From Triplophysa rosa (taxonomy: Eukaryota; Chordata; Actinopteri; Cypriniformes; Nemacheilidae): 64,000 nucleotides of DNA. The stretch spans positions 19,431,048 to 19,495,047 of the forward strand of contig NC_079907.1 in assembly GCF_024868665.1 (NCBI RefSeq), in the 5' to 3' direction. Under the pieces are notes generated by a model that did not search any database, was not told the DNA's origin, and was given only the letters and a program-made list of their open reading frames with translations. This document shows positions 12,708-24,467 of the stretch, piece by piece (position 1 is the stretch's first letter; each line of letters begins with the position of its first letter). Made by a program: the position numbers and the translations under genes.

Positions 12708-13140
12708 CGTGCTTCACTGGAGACACACACGAACAGATACACAACATATAAACACAGGTAAACTACAGCTGCAAAGATGGTAAGAAAACAAGATAGAACC
12801 AAAGAACATTCAGAGCACTCAGTTGTTGTTACATGCAACTCAATCAATGTTTTTGCTTGGGCTAATGTATTTTCTTTTCCATATTATAACATAAACATGT
12901 TTAGATATTGATGTTTGTCATTCTGCAGGAAGTTAAAAGTAATCAGAATACAAAGCAACAATGCATGCTTTTATATAATACTGCACAGAGGAAGGTTGTA
13001 AGATTCTAAGATGCCATTATATTATCGCTAATAAAAAAATTAAAAAAACTATTCTTACAATTTGTACGTACCCGTGTTGCTCTTAAAGGAAACTGAGTGA
13101 ATGGTCGATTTCAAGTAGAGAAATCAGCTGAATCAAGTAA
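12708..13140 (-). promoter_or_regulatory. Candidate 5' UTR and first-exon region of asah2
   Basis: On the minus strand a good acceptor (tctccag) at 12717-12719 opens the coding exon only nine bases before the ATG, so the transcript start lies further up. A plausible donor, AACACGG|gtacgtac, ends at 13072 on the minus strand and could close a non-coding first exon of about 13072-13140. No TATA box is evident. The exon is inferred from splice signals alone. Confidence 0.35.
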
Positions 13141-13805
13141 GAACAAGTGCACACTTATAATGCATACTGCACAAGGACAAAGGTAATAAATACACTGTAC
13201 AGTTTTATAGCCTGCATTCATTTAACCAAACTCTCAGATTAGATTAGACTAGTTGCATAACACTTAAGATAGTAAAGACCTTATGAAGATGTTTGTTTTG
13301 ACCATGAAGGTAGCATTTAGTTGATGATAAATAATCAATAATATAGTTATAATAAATAAATATAGCTGCAAGCAGCCTTACAATTTGTTGATGTGGTATA
13401 CGAGAACCGTTTGATCAATCAAAAGGTTTTGAATCACTTTCTGTCACTATAGTGTCTATATATTCATTTCATTCAAATCTGTTTCATATTCGTTTTCTTA
13501 ATGTTGTTTAATCTTATGTTGGATGATGTTTTTGCCTTCACGAGCAGATACATTAAGTCTTATTCTCAAGGTTCTATATAACGTCATGTGTGAATTTATA
13601 CTGTCTATGTTGGTATAATAATACCTGTTGAATCTGTGTCTAGTAAGACGAAGTTATTTATTTTTCACAAATATTTTCTAATATAAATTCAACATCACAT
13701 AGTAATTGAGTTTTAGTGTTTTAAAATGAAATATTACACAGAATGAAATTTCAGCGGTTTTACAAAATATGTCATGTGAATATTTTGCAAGGCACTGTAT
13801 ATATA

Positions 13806-14171
13806 CAGCCGCAGAAAAAATAAAAAAATCAAGAAACCAGTTTCATTTAAATCAGCATTTCAAGACGTATTGTGTCCATTTCAGTCGTTTCATAATGTTT
13901 GAACTTTTCCTAAATACATGTAGAAATATTACTGTTGTATTTCTTAAAGTGAATCTGAACTTTGCAGCATTTGAGGTCTAAAAAAAATACAGAGCATATT
14001 TTCTGTTATTTTCACCTGTTTCTACAGTTTTCATTTTCTGCAAATGAATGCAAAAAGAAAAAATTGAATTTTGGGAGAAATATTGTTAGTAGTTCAAAGA
14101 ATGAAACAAAAATGATCGTTTTACCTAAAAACATAACTATGAAAATGGTCTCTTAATTTTTTCCACAGCTG
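13806..14171. mobile_element. Tc1/mariner-like non-autonomous element
   Basis: Inverted ends CAGCCGCAGAAAAAATAAAA and its mirror (TTAATTTTTTCCACAGCTG) continue into matching AAGAAACCAGTTTC and GAAAATGGTCTCTT. Both ends abut TA dinucleotides (13804-13805 and 14172-14173), as in Tc1/mariner insertions. It is about 366 bp with no transposase frame. Confidence 0.65.
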
Positions 14172-14358
14172 TATATACAGTATATTCAGCATCAGTTACA
14201 ATTTGGATACACGCTTCCCACATATTAAGAATAAACGGACATCCACTTCATCATAACTATAAGAAATGACAAGAAAGTTATCTTATATTTAAGCTTCTTC
14301 AAAGTACAGTAATTGCTGGACAACTTGGATCTTAAAACAGGTCATCAGATAGTGTATA

Positions 14359-14716
14359 GTTGATTTTCTGGTCTTTTTTTTCCAGGCACATTTGACCAAT
14401 TCCTAACCACATCAATCGTAATAATTACGATTAATTGTGTATATAATCAATTTTTAAGTGATATATAATAGCTAGCAAATTAAAAAAAAAAATTACGTTT
14501 AGGTGTATCTTTTTTGACTCATTATACCTGTAGAAGAAATAGTACCTACTAATTCTAAATATAAAGCGTTTTTCACTTCAAACCTTTGCTAACTATTATA
14601 TATCACTTATAAATGATTATGTACATGATTAATTGTAATTATTAAGACTGATGTGGTTAGGAATTGGTCAAATGTGCCAGGTAAAAAATATGTTCAGAAA
14701 ATCAATGTACCTAATA
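14359..14716. repeat. Large imperfect palindrome
   Basis: The left arm contains GGCACATTTGACCAATTCCT followed by AACCACATC. The right arm is its mirror, GATGTGGTT followed by AGGAATTGGTCAAATGTGCC. Similarity extends outward to TTGATTTTCTG and its mirror CAGAAAATCAA, giving arms of roughly 150 bp around an AT-rich centre. This is the shape of a foldback MITE; terminal repeats and target duplication were not fixed. Confidence 0.7.
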
Positions 14717-15690
14717 ATTATGCACGCACTGTATACATGATAAGCATTGCAAATAAAAAAGGTCAATTGTAAAGAAACAAAGTCATGTTGTGCTAATATT
14801 TGACATTTATTTTGTGGGTCAACGGAGGAACAGGCCCAACTACATCATGGTTAGCAGCTTGTTGTATTAAGTAGTCAACGGACAGATAATAAGTTCTGGC
14901 CTGAAGAGAATCACAAGACACTCTCAGTCTCAGCACACACAAAACTCAGTCATGTGTCAAAACATAAATAAATACACTGAAAACACTTCATTGCGGGAGA
15001 AATGGTTAAGGACATGTGGATTAGCTTTGTTGATGGAACAGAACTGGCTCTTTACATTCGCTGATGAAGAGACACTTCTGATTCAAGCATATGAAGATGC
15101 CGACACCACAAGCGTGCGGTCCGAAACACTGACACCACGAATACACGATAACAGCTGAACACTGTTCAAACTGATCATTAAGGCACTTGAGGAACATCGG
15201 ATTATTCAAACAAAATACATCATCTGTACGTCTCGATATAAAAAAATGATACAAATGATAGAAACCTCCTGCGACAGCACGTATTGTCTGGTAGAAAAAT
15301 GTAACCTTCAACTTGGATAAACAAAAATATCTTTGTGCATATAAACGGGGCAGAAGATTATTAGATTAAACATAATCAAGTTATTCAGAAAACTCTTGGC
15401 ATTTTTGGCTCGGTTGTGTTGTGAACACCCATTTGTTAGTGCTGTTGTGCAATTCATCATTTGAGCTACGAGCAATACCCAAAAACACAACCAGAGAGAC
15501 GACAATGACTTGACCGTGTCTGGTTTGGCCTGGAGGAGTCTTGTCAACCGTTATCATAAAGCCAAAACTGTTCTCGTCCCCATAAACGCTAACATGTAGA
15601 TCCAAGGTCTGAAAATCAGTCCCATGCGGACGCTTGGGACACCATCTCCTGGTAGTGGAGAGCATCTTCCAAACGCTGGCATGATCGCGG

Positions 15691-16936
15691 TCAGTCCGAG
15701 TCTATTCGCGTGTACTTCACGTGTCCCCACTGCAGCGACCTCCAGGAGAAGGGCTTCACAAAGCTGCGAGGAACGACGCCGGGAACGTTCTCCTCCAGGT
15801 ACCGGAAAAATCGGTACCACCACACTCGGGTAAAAAAGTTGGTCTGGGCCGTCTCTTTGAGCGCCTGAAAGGATATGGAGGTCGTGATTTAAAACACATC
15901 TCACATCGGTTGAGCTCTGGATGAAACTTCTTGTAGAAGAAGCGACCAGACGTACCTGCTGGTTGGCCATTGTGTGATACCACCAGAAGAGGCGGGTGGC
16001 GATGAAGTAGGCCACAACCACATCGATGGTGTAGTGATCATGAGCGAGCAAAATGCAAAACACTCCCACCGCACACAGAGCCCAGCAGCCCCAGTGGTAC
16101 CACCAAAACCTTCTGGGAGAATCTGGGAGACGGCAGAAAAAAAAGAGGTGTCATGTAAAGTAGCACACGAAGTAGGGTTAATGGCCAAAATGATATTTGT
16201 ACAATATTTAATGACCTCAAGTTCAATTAAACCATTAAATATATATATTTATATGTTACAAAATGAAGTGAACTGTTGTTTTTCCTTACAGTCTTCTCAA
16301 ATTGTTTGACTCGGTGCACCATTTCTACATGTTTTTTTACATTGTTGTGACAATGTCATTGTATGGTGTAGCATTAAGATGTGTTTTCACTCCCAGACGT
16401 GTTAAACTGAAGGTGGCATCTACATGCATTGGTGTTGAAATGATCCCATAAAAACGTGATGGTGAAGCATGTGTTTGTCCACTAGAGGTCAGCAGCGGGA
16501 CTCACTCACACTCTTTCATGAAGAGATAGGTCAGTGTCAGCATGACCGTGTGACCGCTGTACAGGTAATCTCCACACAGGTTATGAGAGCCGGTGATGGT
16601 CAAACCCCCTCCTGCGATCATCTTCATCACCCGTCGCATCTGAGACTCCCAGTCGCCATGCACCTGCCGGAACAAACACAAACATAAACCACCTGACGTT
16701 CTCCTTCAATTTCTCCTTGAACACATTGAATTTCAAGCCTGTAGCGCGGGTCTGAGTCACATGACATGCAGAAACAATGTGGACTGAAGTCCAAACTTAA
16801 GATAATCAGTGAATAATGGTTTAGTGAATATGGGTTAAGCTCTAGAATTTAGTTTATATGGACATTGTATTAAGTCTCCTGTTCCTAAAGTGCTTTTTTG
16901 TCGTGGTAAAATAACATCATATGGGTTTAAATCAAC

Positions 16937-16990
<54 letters not shown>

Positions 16991-17015
16991 NNNNNNNNNN
17001 NNNNNNNNNNNNNNN

Positions 17016-17075
<60 letters not shown>

Positions 17076-19833
17076 TAAATAATGATGAATATTTCCTGTA
17101 AGATCTATATCCATTCAGAACATTTTGGTTCTGTAAACTCGTCATGCGTTCACGTCAAGACCGAGCATAAAACAAACACACGGTCCATTTAAAGCACAAC
17201 ACAAAAGCATCAAAAGGCTTTCAGAAAACAAACTGTTTATGTCTGAAGTTTCTTTCAGCAACGGCATTAAACAGGAACAGGTTGTAACAGGAACGAAGAC
17301 TTTGGTGGGCCTGATAATAAATGCTTCGTGCAGGTCTTATGGTGCGGATTTCCTGCCATCCATCCATTCCTCCGACACACACACACACACATTACACATC
17401 ACCCTCGCAACCCAATATTAGCCGACCAACGGTCTGTTGCAAAAGATAAAATATACCTGTGTTTTTGTTATTTTTTTAAGCAGACGACAGTATGATGTGA
17501 CTTCAAACAAACAGTATGATAATAAAAAAACGGTCAAAAGTTTAGGATCACTTACTCATTCTTTATTTATATTTTCCCACAATTTAGAATAACGGTAAAC
17601 CCAACAAATCTATAAAATAACACAATTGTTGTGACTAAAAGCATCCAAAATAAATGGATTTTATATTTTAGCATCTATTGTAGTCACTCTTTGCCACAAT
17701 GATTGACATTTTCTCAACCTGAGAAGCTTTTTAAAAGTATTGAAGGATTTTCCATTTGTGCTGGAGTCTTATGGCTGCTTTTATTCAATATTTGGTCCAA
17801 GTCATCCATTTGCAAAAATATTTTTTGCTATAAAAAAGTGTATCGTTTTTATTTTAATGAAAGAAATGTTCTTTTTGTCTACAAACGTTGTTTAAAACAT
17901 TGAAACATACACCTTTTTAAAGATCATGAGAAACATTTTAGACAAGTCTTTTCCAGTAGTGTATGTAATATATGGCTAAATGATTTTCACATTGGGCGCT
18001 TTTGATCAATTAAATTGTGCTTCACGTGCTGTTCATTTCTGACATTCAGTTAACATTAACAACATACTAAAATGATGAAGGACTCGACCCAACAGCCTCT
18101 GCCCATCACATGTGAACCCAAAACTCAAAAACCTCATCAGCAGCGTCACCACACTAAATCCATCCTCACATTCCTCAACACTGTAAACGAAGGGACACGC
18201 TTCACATTTTCCAGCAACATCTTTTCCACGCGGTGTGAAATATGTCCCTTTCTGACCTCCGTTGTCAGGACATTTATAGAACGGTCGCAAATACTTCACA
18301 TCAACAGTCGGAAACACGGACGGGTGACCCTTCCTCCTTTCCTGTTACAGTCGCTACACTGCTATGGTTTCGGGAGGAAAGTTCAGAGAACTAAATATGC
18401 AAATCCACCTAACATTCCATCATATGCACAGTAAACAAATAATATAGTGAAATATTTCCCACAGTAAAGTTCAAGGTCAAGTCGGTTGGATCTTAACACA
18501 AACCATACAGACAAAATAAAGTCCAGCTATGCTATAAAGCAAGATTTATTTATTAATAAATCATTTTTATTTTATTTTGTAAGTGCAAAAATTGTCATGA
18601 AAATAGTGTCAAGTATTTGGTAATATTTTAGTAATAGACGATTTTATTTTAAACGTTTCAAAAATCATGTCTTTTATTTTGTTTTCATGTTTTTATTGTG
18701 TCAGTTAAGCTGTATTTTTTGAGTCATTGTTACTTAATCAAAATGACTCAAATCCCAAATGCAGTTTGATTGATATTACTCGGAATGCACAATAAAAACA
18801 TGATTATTGAAAATGTTTGAAAATCGATTTATTTGTTTTTGCAAACAAACTCTTCAATTGCAAGTATTTACAACATTTACAGATTTGTTTATGCTAAGTA
18901 TCCTTTGATTTTAGGGTAAAACTGTCAGAAACTGATATGCACCCAATAGCCGATAAATGTAATTTTGCTGATCAATGTCAACAATTGAGATGCAGACGTG
19001 AGATTTTCACCTTAGGAGAGCATCTGAAGTGCAGGCCGGGCACTGGAAGAGTTGTGACGTACATGGTGATGCATCTGTACAGGTACAGCGTCCCCACGAT
19101 GAAGCAAAAACGCCGACCCACGATTGACCTGTGAAAGGCAAGTTTTCTGGTTGAATACGTCTCAAAATAATCTCACAACTACAAACATTCAATCTACACA
19201 TCACGGTTAGAGACGTGTGTAAACTCACTTGTGTTTCAGGAGACTCCACTGTACAATCCACAGGATCATCAGAATCATTCCGTTTATCTCACACACGGTG
19301 AATGCCCACCCCACTCGCTCAAAAACGTCAAAGAACTTGTCAGGGAGCGGCGGAGTTTCCTCCTTAGGAGGCACGCGCTCGTGGACCACCGAAATGATGA
19401 CGGTGGTCATTGCGAAGCAGAATAAAGCGTACACGAGGGCCACCGCCGTCTTCCCCCACTCGGCGGGGAACTGAGGAGAAGTGGCTTCAGGTATGGCGAT
19501 CTTCACCAGCTCTTTATGGAAGCCATTTGCCGCACCGTTCCTCAGAACCTTGCTGGCATTCCCGTCGTGACTCAAGACCACGTGCCCGTTGGCGTGTCCG
19601 TTCTTGTGCGCATCGATGTGATGTTCCATCTTGAGCGTCTCCATCTTTTCCAGGAGGTGCCTGCCGCCGTCCGACGTGACCCTGGAGAGTGGGGGTCTCT
19701 GGAAATCATCCGCGGTGAGATTTAACAAAGCCGCCCCGTCACAGTTCCTCAAAGGTTCCGCGTATTCCTGCAAGCCCTGATCCGTCAGCCAGACGGAGAC
19801 CGTCTCCTCCGACCACAGCACGACTTTATTCAT
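15691..19833 (-). CDS. sgms1: Sphingomyelin synthase 1
   Basis: Golgi multipass enzyme that moves phosphocholine from phosphatidylcholine to ceramide, giving sphingomyelin and diacylglycerol. Five coding exons: 19833-19229, 19128-19011, 16663-16510, 16122-15956 and 15864-15691, total 1218 nt, 405 aa (human 413). Residues 1 to about 70 are a SAM domain ([13 protein letters not shown], then [13 protein letters not shown]). Hydrophobic segments follow, starting with [20 protein letters not shown]. The lipid phosphatase-like catalytic triad is intact: [11 protein letters not shown] (first His) and [13 protein letters not shown] (second His and Asp). The chosen ATG at 19833 aligns with the family start (human MKEVVYW); two in-frame ATGs at 19872 and 19869 would add 13 residues. 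The tail, ending YTRIDSD, is cytosolic. Intron 2 holds the (GA)n gap and repeats. The acceptor at 19952-19954 shows that the 5' UTR is spliced. asah2 follows on the same strand. Confidence 0.97.
16939..17075. repeat. (GA)n microsatellite with a 25-base assembly gap
   Basis: Pure AG repeats flank 25 N at 16991-17015, with one C interruption near 17055. It lies in sgms1 intron 2. The true array length is unknown because the assembly stops inside it. Confidence 0.98.
17525..17962. repeat. Decayed mariner-like repeat
   Basis: The left side begins ACGGTCAAAAGTTTAGGATC and the right side ends with GACAAGTCTTTTCCAGTAGTG. These resemble the two ends of a widespread fish Tc1/mariner MITE whose termini read CTGTTCAAAAGTTTGGGATC. 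The interior is AT-rich with no intact frame. Located in sgms1 intron 2. Confidence 0.45.
18640..18830. repeat. AT-rich dispersed repeat, short copy of the 24690-25035 family
   Basis: Shares the phrases TGCAGTTTGATTGATATTA, TCATGTTTTTATTGTGT and CACAATAAAAACATGAT with the longer palindromic copy at 24690-25035. Located in sgms1 intron 2; non-coding. Confidence 0.6.
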
Positions 19834-20340
19834 CCCAGCCCTGGAGCTCGCAGAAGAGAGGTGGAACATCACACACGGATGCTTTCTCCTGCGCTCGTCA
19901 TCTTGAGACCAGCGGATGGCCGCTGCCTTACAAACGCCTCACACGCATGTTCTGTAAAGAAAAAACAGGGAAAGTTCATTCTGAACTGTTCAGGCAGTAC
20001 AGGATATATGAAACATGTCAAAGCTTGTCGCAGGAAGTAAATCATCGTTGCAGTTGTTCCTTTTCACACCTCCATACTTTTCTTTTAATTTCTCCTAAAC
20101 GATTTTAGGTTGAAATGAAACACAAGTGAAAGACATTTTCTTCTGAAGAAGCAGAGAAATCCAGAGAAACGAACGTCCAGCGAGCTGTTCAGCACAGTGA
20201 AACAACTGTCTGAAAGCACGTGTAACTGTACTTACAACCTTCATTTTCCTCCAGAGCAGACTTTACATTCCCCGCAGGAGCGCCGGCTTTAATCCTGCCG
20301 TATTCTCTGACAGACAAACACTGAGTTGAGGAGCACACGC
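19834..20340 (-). promoter_or_regulatory. sgms1 5' UTR: acceptor exon and proximal candidate first exon
   Basis: The first coding exon extends upstream to 19951, where the minus strand shows ttttctttacag|AACATGCG. A further candidate non-coding exon ends at 20236 with a strong donor, AAGGTT|gtaagtac, and reaches up to about 20330 through a GC-richer patch (CCGGCGCTCCTGCGGGGAAT). This would make a compact first exon close to the gene. It is inferred from splice signals; expression is not known. Confidence 0.5.
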
Positions 20341-20877
20341 ATCAGCCAAACGTAGGTGTTTCTGAGGGTGTGGCTGAGCTGTTTGCATTACAACAGCAGG
20401 GGGAAGGGAATCTATCCGTCACACACAACATCTGGCTTGTGTTAGTGAGGATCCAGGCCACCGTGATTTCACCGGTTGAGCTGTAGGGAGTGTTTCTGAC
20501 TCCACAAAAAAATATTTTTTCATTATAACTCATTCCAAAACAAGGACCATGTTCTTTGAATCATTTAAATATCTACATGAGAGGTTTTTGGGGATGAACA
20601 TGCTAGACTGTTCGGCAGGGTCGAAAGAGCCCACCCACCCTGAGAGGAAAAGTTTATTGCACCTTTATGTCTCAGGAGATTGGATAGAGTTTTCAGTTGT
20701 GTTTCGTTGAAATATCAACTTCATCTCAAAAGTGTTTTCCTTAAATTGCTTAGGAGAAAAAACAAACAAATGAGACTGGAATTGCTAAAGGGGTCATATG
20801 ACAGGGCTAAAACGAATATTATCGTTTGGTTTAGATGTAATGCAATGTGTGTACCGTGTGATTTAAGGTTCAAAAAC

Positions 20878-21639
20878 TAGGGCTGCACGATATATCGGAA
20901 AATTATCGTTATATCGATAATAGTATATGCGATATCCATATCGCAGAGAGTTGCGATAAATTAAATTAGTTTCATGTGTCAATCATTTGTGTGTTGCATG
21001 CTTAGATTGTCCAAATTCGACCAATCAGAAGGGGCATTACTATCTTTATACCCGCCAAGTAGGTGCTATTATACTATTGGCTAGATCGCGGGCCCAAAGG
21101 TGAACCTAGCGGCTCAAAGCAGAGAGAGGAAAATAAATATGGCAGGAATAGAGACGAGCGAGGAAAATGACAGCGACGAACTTGTGCCTAAAAAGAACGG
21201 TACGTTACGTCTGAAATATGGCAATAATTTGCAAGGCTCGACATTAACGCTTGTCCGGGACAAGTAAATGTTTTGTATGGGCAAGTGAGAGAGAATTTTA
21301 CTTGCCCGACCGGACAAGTAACTTGAAAAAAAGAACAGTGCGACATATATGTAGAATAATAAGATGTGCATTAGACAGAGCTGCGTGTTTGTCGTGGTTG
21401 TGCTTGTTTGTGTGTGACAATAACAATAATCAATGGCACACTGCACTAGTCCATGCGGACGCGGAATCCTGTTATTTAAATGTCATCTGGTTGTTCTGAG
21501 TGAATTATGAATTATGTACACAGTTTAACATACAACACGAGTGATAGTCGATGATTTATCTGCACTTAAACACTTTAAAATGCTCCACACACACGCACAA
21601 ACACTGCCAAAATGTTTGCGGCAGTAATAAAGCGCACGC

Positions 21640-21681
<42 letters not shown>

Positions 21682-22165
21682 GCTGTTTGCTGCTTGATCG
21701 TATCACGAGTCATGTTCGGTAAAATTTATTCGGCCACTTCACATATTCAGCCGAACACCGAACTTGCGTTTTTTGCTATATTCGGCCGAACATTTTCGGT
21801 GGCCGAACATTCGGTGCATCCCTAAATTTTACTGCAGTTTACTATAGTAAATACTATAGTATCCTACAGTAATTTATGTGGACAAATATACCACTATTGT
21901 ATAGTAAAAAAGGAAAAACACAGAACTTAGAAATATTAAAACATCAACGCCCTAATTTATCCATCTGTATGTAACATGTATGTCTTTTGTCAGTTACATC
22001 AGAAGAATATATATTACCTGTTTATTTCAGTATGATAATTACATATATATAAATAAAAAAAAATAGCATTTCTCTAGGAAATGTTATATCGCAAGAAATA
22101 TCGTTATCGCAATATTCAACAACACAATCGCATATCGCATATTTTCTCAATATCGTGCAGCCCTA
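20878..22165. mobile_element. hAT-type transposon inserted in a MITE
   Basis: Terminal repeats TAGGGCTGCACGATAT and ATATCGTGCAGCCCTA, extended by ATCG-rich subterminal sequence, lie between perfect 8-bp duplications TCAAAAAC (20870-20877 and 22166-22173). At 21139 an ATG opens an acidic frame (MAGIETSEENDSDELVPKKN) followed by a gtacgt donor. This looks like the first exon of a hAT transposase whose remainder is gone. A second hAT fragment is nested inside at about 21590-21824. Confidence 0.88.
21590..21824 (-). mobile_element. Fragment of a second hAT family (TAGGGATGCACCGAA)
   Basis: In reverse orientation this is the left portion of the element at 27272-28172: the terminal TAGGGATGCACCGAATGTTC, the repeated GTTCGGCCGAAT motifs, CGTGATACGATCAAGCAGCA, a (TC)n/(GA)n tract, then GCCGCAAACATTTTGGCAGT. 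Its other end is absent or unresolved, so this copy is truncated. Confidence 0.75.
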
Positions 22166-22638
22166 TCAAAAACGCTGTATTTTCCACATACCGTCTCCTC
22201 TTTGCTCCGCCTCTCTGAAACGCGCAGATTTTTTACAAAGCTCATCGCTCTGAAAAGCGAGGTGTGCTATGATTGGCCAGTTAACCAGTGCGTAATGATT
22301 GGTCGAATACTGCAAGCGTGTGAGGGAAATGTAACGCCTCTTTCCATATTTGGAACATCAGGTTCCAAAGCAATTGAAATGACAGGTATGCCCACCTTAC
22401 TTGCGTATACATTTGGGCGGTCTTAGTCAAATCATACCATGAACTGACGTAGATTTGTGGGGGTGTGGTTACACAAGGCGTTTCAGGCAGGTCTGGGTGA
22501 ACATTCGCTTTTAGATAGAATGCATCTTTTGTTCCCACACTTTCATTTTTGCAATTTCACGTGTATAATACATGCATGGGCAACTTATAACACAAAGACA
22601 TTTTCGTGTCATATGACCCCTTTAAACACATGAAGAGT

Positions 22639-22850
22639 ACACTCTTAAAAAAAAGGTGCTTCGATTTGTTTCCATAAAAAACCTTTAACTTCTGAAGAAC
22701 CTTTCTGTTTCACAAAAGGTTCTTTGTGCCGAGAAAAGGTTCTTCAAATGATAAAAAAAGTAAGAAAGAGATGGTTCTTTGTGGAACCAAAAATGGTTCT
22801 TCTATGGCATCGCTGTGAAGAACCTTTTAAGCACTTTTATTTTGAACTCT
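22639..22850. mobile_element. Palindromic 'AGAACC' MITE
   Basis: Left ACTCTTAAAAAAAAGGTGCT is mirrored by AAGCACTTTTATTTTGAACT on the right. The interior carries repeated inverted GAAGAACCTTT and AAAGGTTCTTC motifs, so the whole copy can fold. A degraded relative lies at about 39940-40080. Common cypriniform family; non-coding. Confidence 0.7.
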
Positions 22851-23639
22851 TTTTCTCTGGACAAATATCATGAAGATGACACAGTTGAGACTTAAGTCAA
22901 AGTTTCCATTTGCTCCACATGTAATCTCATTGATGTCCACGAGATAATTGAAGATAGCATCTCATCTGAGATTTACCTATTTGTTTGGGCTCCCACACAG
23001 TTCTGTCCTCTTTATCGAGTTAGCAGAAAAAGTGACGCTTGCCTGAGTCATAACTTATAATTATAAATTATATAATGACTATGATAACGACAGAACTGTA
23101 TGGACATGCATGTAGAGCTCAGGATCTGACATGAAGTCTAATCCACCCGCCCACAGCGCCTGACTGACACGGAAGGAAAACCATCCACAATTTGATCATA
23201 CAAATGGGTAATTCTGTTTAATAATATTATTAGCTATATATCAGTGACAAATCTAGTATTAAATATGAGTAGGCTAATATCTGCAAAAAAGAGTCCAACA
23301 AACAAGTCAACATTAGAATAAAGCTTGAAGAAGCCGTTCTGCTCACAATATCCATAACAAGAAGTACATTCGAAGATTCAACTCAGCGGATCACCGGATT
23401 CAACATTTAGCACCGCTCACACGAATTAACCTTCTATGAAGAATTCATAGAATGTGTTTCCAGGAGTGCGGTCAAGGTTGCAGAAATGTGCACAGGCAGT
23501 TGTGGGTGGGTCTGTGTTTCATCGACTACAAGGGCAAGGATTTCCTTCCTGTCACAGTCACTGACTGCAAACTAAATCTTCATAAAAGTTCATTTTTGCT
23601 CATAAAGCTCTCCTCTGGTGTCATTATAGGGATACTATG

Positions 23640-23800
23640 TTTTCACTACCCAACATGAAAACATTCTGTCATCATTTACTCAATCTCAAATTGTTCCAAA
23701 CTTGTATACATTTCTTTGTTTGGTTTAACACAGAGAAAGATATTTGGAAGAATGCTTGAAACCAAACAGTTCTTGGACCGCATTGACTACCATTGACTAA
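23640..23800. repeat. Half copy of the TTCACCC / ATTCTGTCATC MITE family
   Basis: Contains ATTCTGTCATCATTTACTCA, GAGAAAGATATTTGGAAGAA and CATTGACTACCATTGACT in the order seen in the left half of the copy at 52205-52545 (reverse there). The second half is missing. Confidence 0.5.
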
Positions 23801-24467
23801 ACCCGAAGCTCTTGATTCCGGGTGGTTTCAGGCTGATGCGAATGGCACATGTACAGTCTCAGAGGTGTGAAACGGTGAAGATAACCAGACCGAGAATGAC
23901 AGTTAACGTCAAACACCTGGGGTAACCGACGACTAATGGATTTAGAAGAACTCAAGAATGATTTCGTACACCTGCTTAAAGCCATAATAAATAATGTATA
24001 TTTAGATGCCACACCGAGTACTCGCAACGACTACAAACAAGCAACAGAGAACTACATCTCCCATCATGTCATTTCAAGAAGTTAGCAAAAAAATACAGCA
24101 ATGATAGACTTCCAGGGAACACACATAAATAACAAATGTAAGTTTGTTCCTCAGTAAGAGAAATGGAAAATCTGATGAGATATGAAGTCCAAAACATTGT
24201 TGATGGTTCCAGCGTGTCACCTGCTCAAAGTCGTAATGTGTCATGCGCTTCTTAACAACATTAACTGACACAGAAGTGAGCTATACATTAACTACATTTT
24301 TCCACAGAATAACTGCTGAGTTTGTCAGTGATAATGCACAACATGCATTAATGTGCGTACATGACAATTTGTGACTTCTAGTTCAAACTACAGATATTCC
24401 TATTAAATATTCCCAAGATATTCCCAACATGAATGAGCTACACATTCATATTTATTTTCACACTTAC

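Larger units (their letters stand above)
13141..15690. other. Intergenic interval between asah2 and sgms1 (including sgms1 3' UTR)
   Basis: No coding exons seen. A short dispersed-repeat phrase (ATAGCTGCAAGCAGC) occurs near 13370. The middle holds a mariner-like element (13806-14171) and a large palindrome (14359-14716). The right 600-700 bp probably belong to the sgms1 3' UTR on the minus strand. Confidence 0.55.
20785..22625. mobile_element. MITE, family 'AAAGGGGTCATATGAC', copy 2 (interrupted by hAT)
   Basis: Ends TAAAGGGGTCATATGACAGG and GTGTCATATGACCCCTTTAA are clear inverted repeats. Sequence on either side of 20878-22165 joins to match copy 1 (8133-8663) across the insertion point. 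It lies upstream of the proximal sgms1 exon, inside the presumed long 5' intron. Confidence 0.85.

Noticed and set aside
16927..17145. Leu-Ser repeat frames with unknown residues
   Set aside because: Translations of the (GA)n tract and its N gap.
18033..18317. Cysteine-containing minus-strand frame ([17 protein letters not shown])
   Set aside because: Looked briefly like a small cysteine-rich domain, but it matches no family I recognise, has no splice partners, and sits in an intron of sgms1.
19834..19872. Upstream in-frame ATGs (19872, 19869) as sgms1 start
   Set aside because: Possible, but the family starts directly at the SAM domain as with the ATG at 19833, so the extra 13 residues are less likely.
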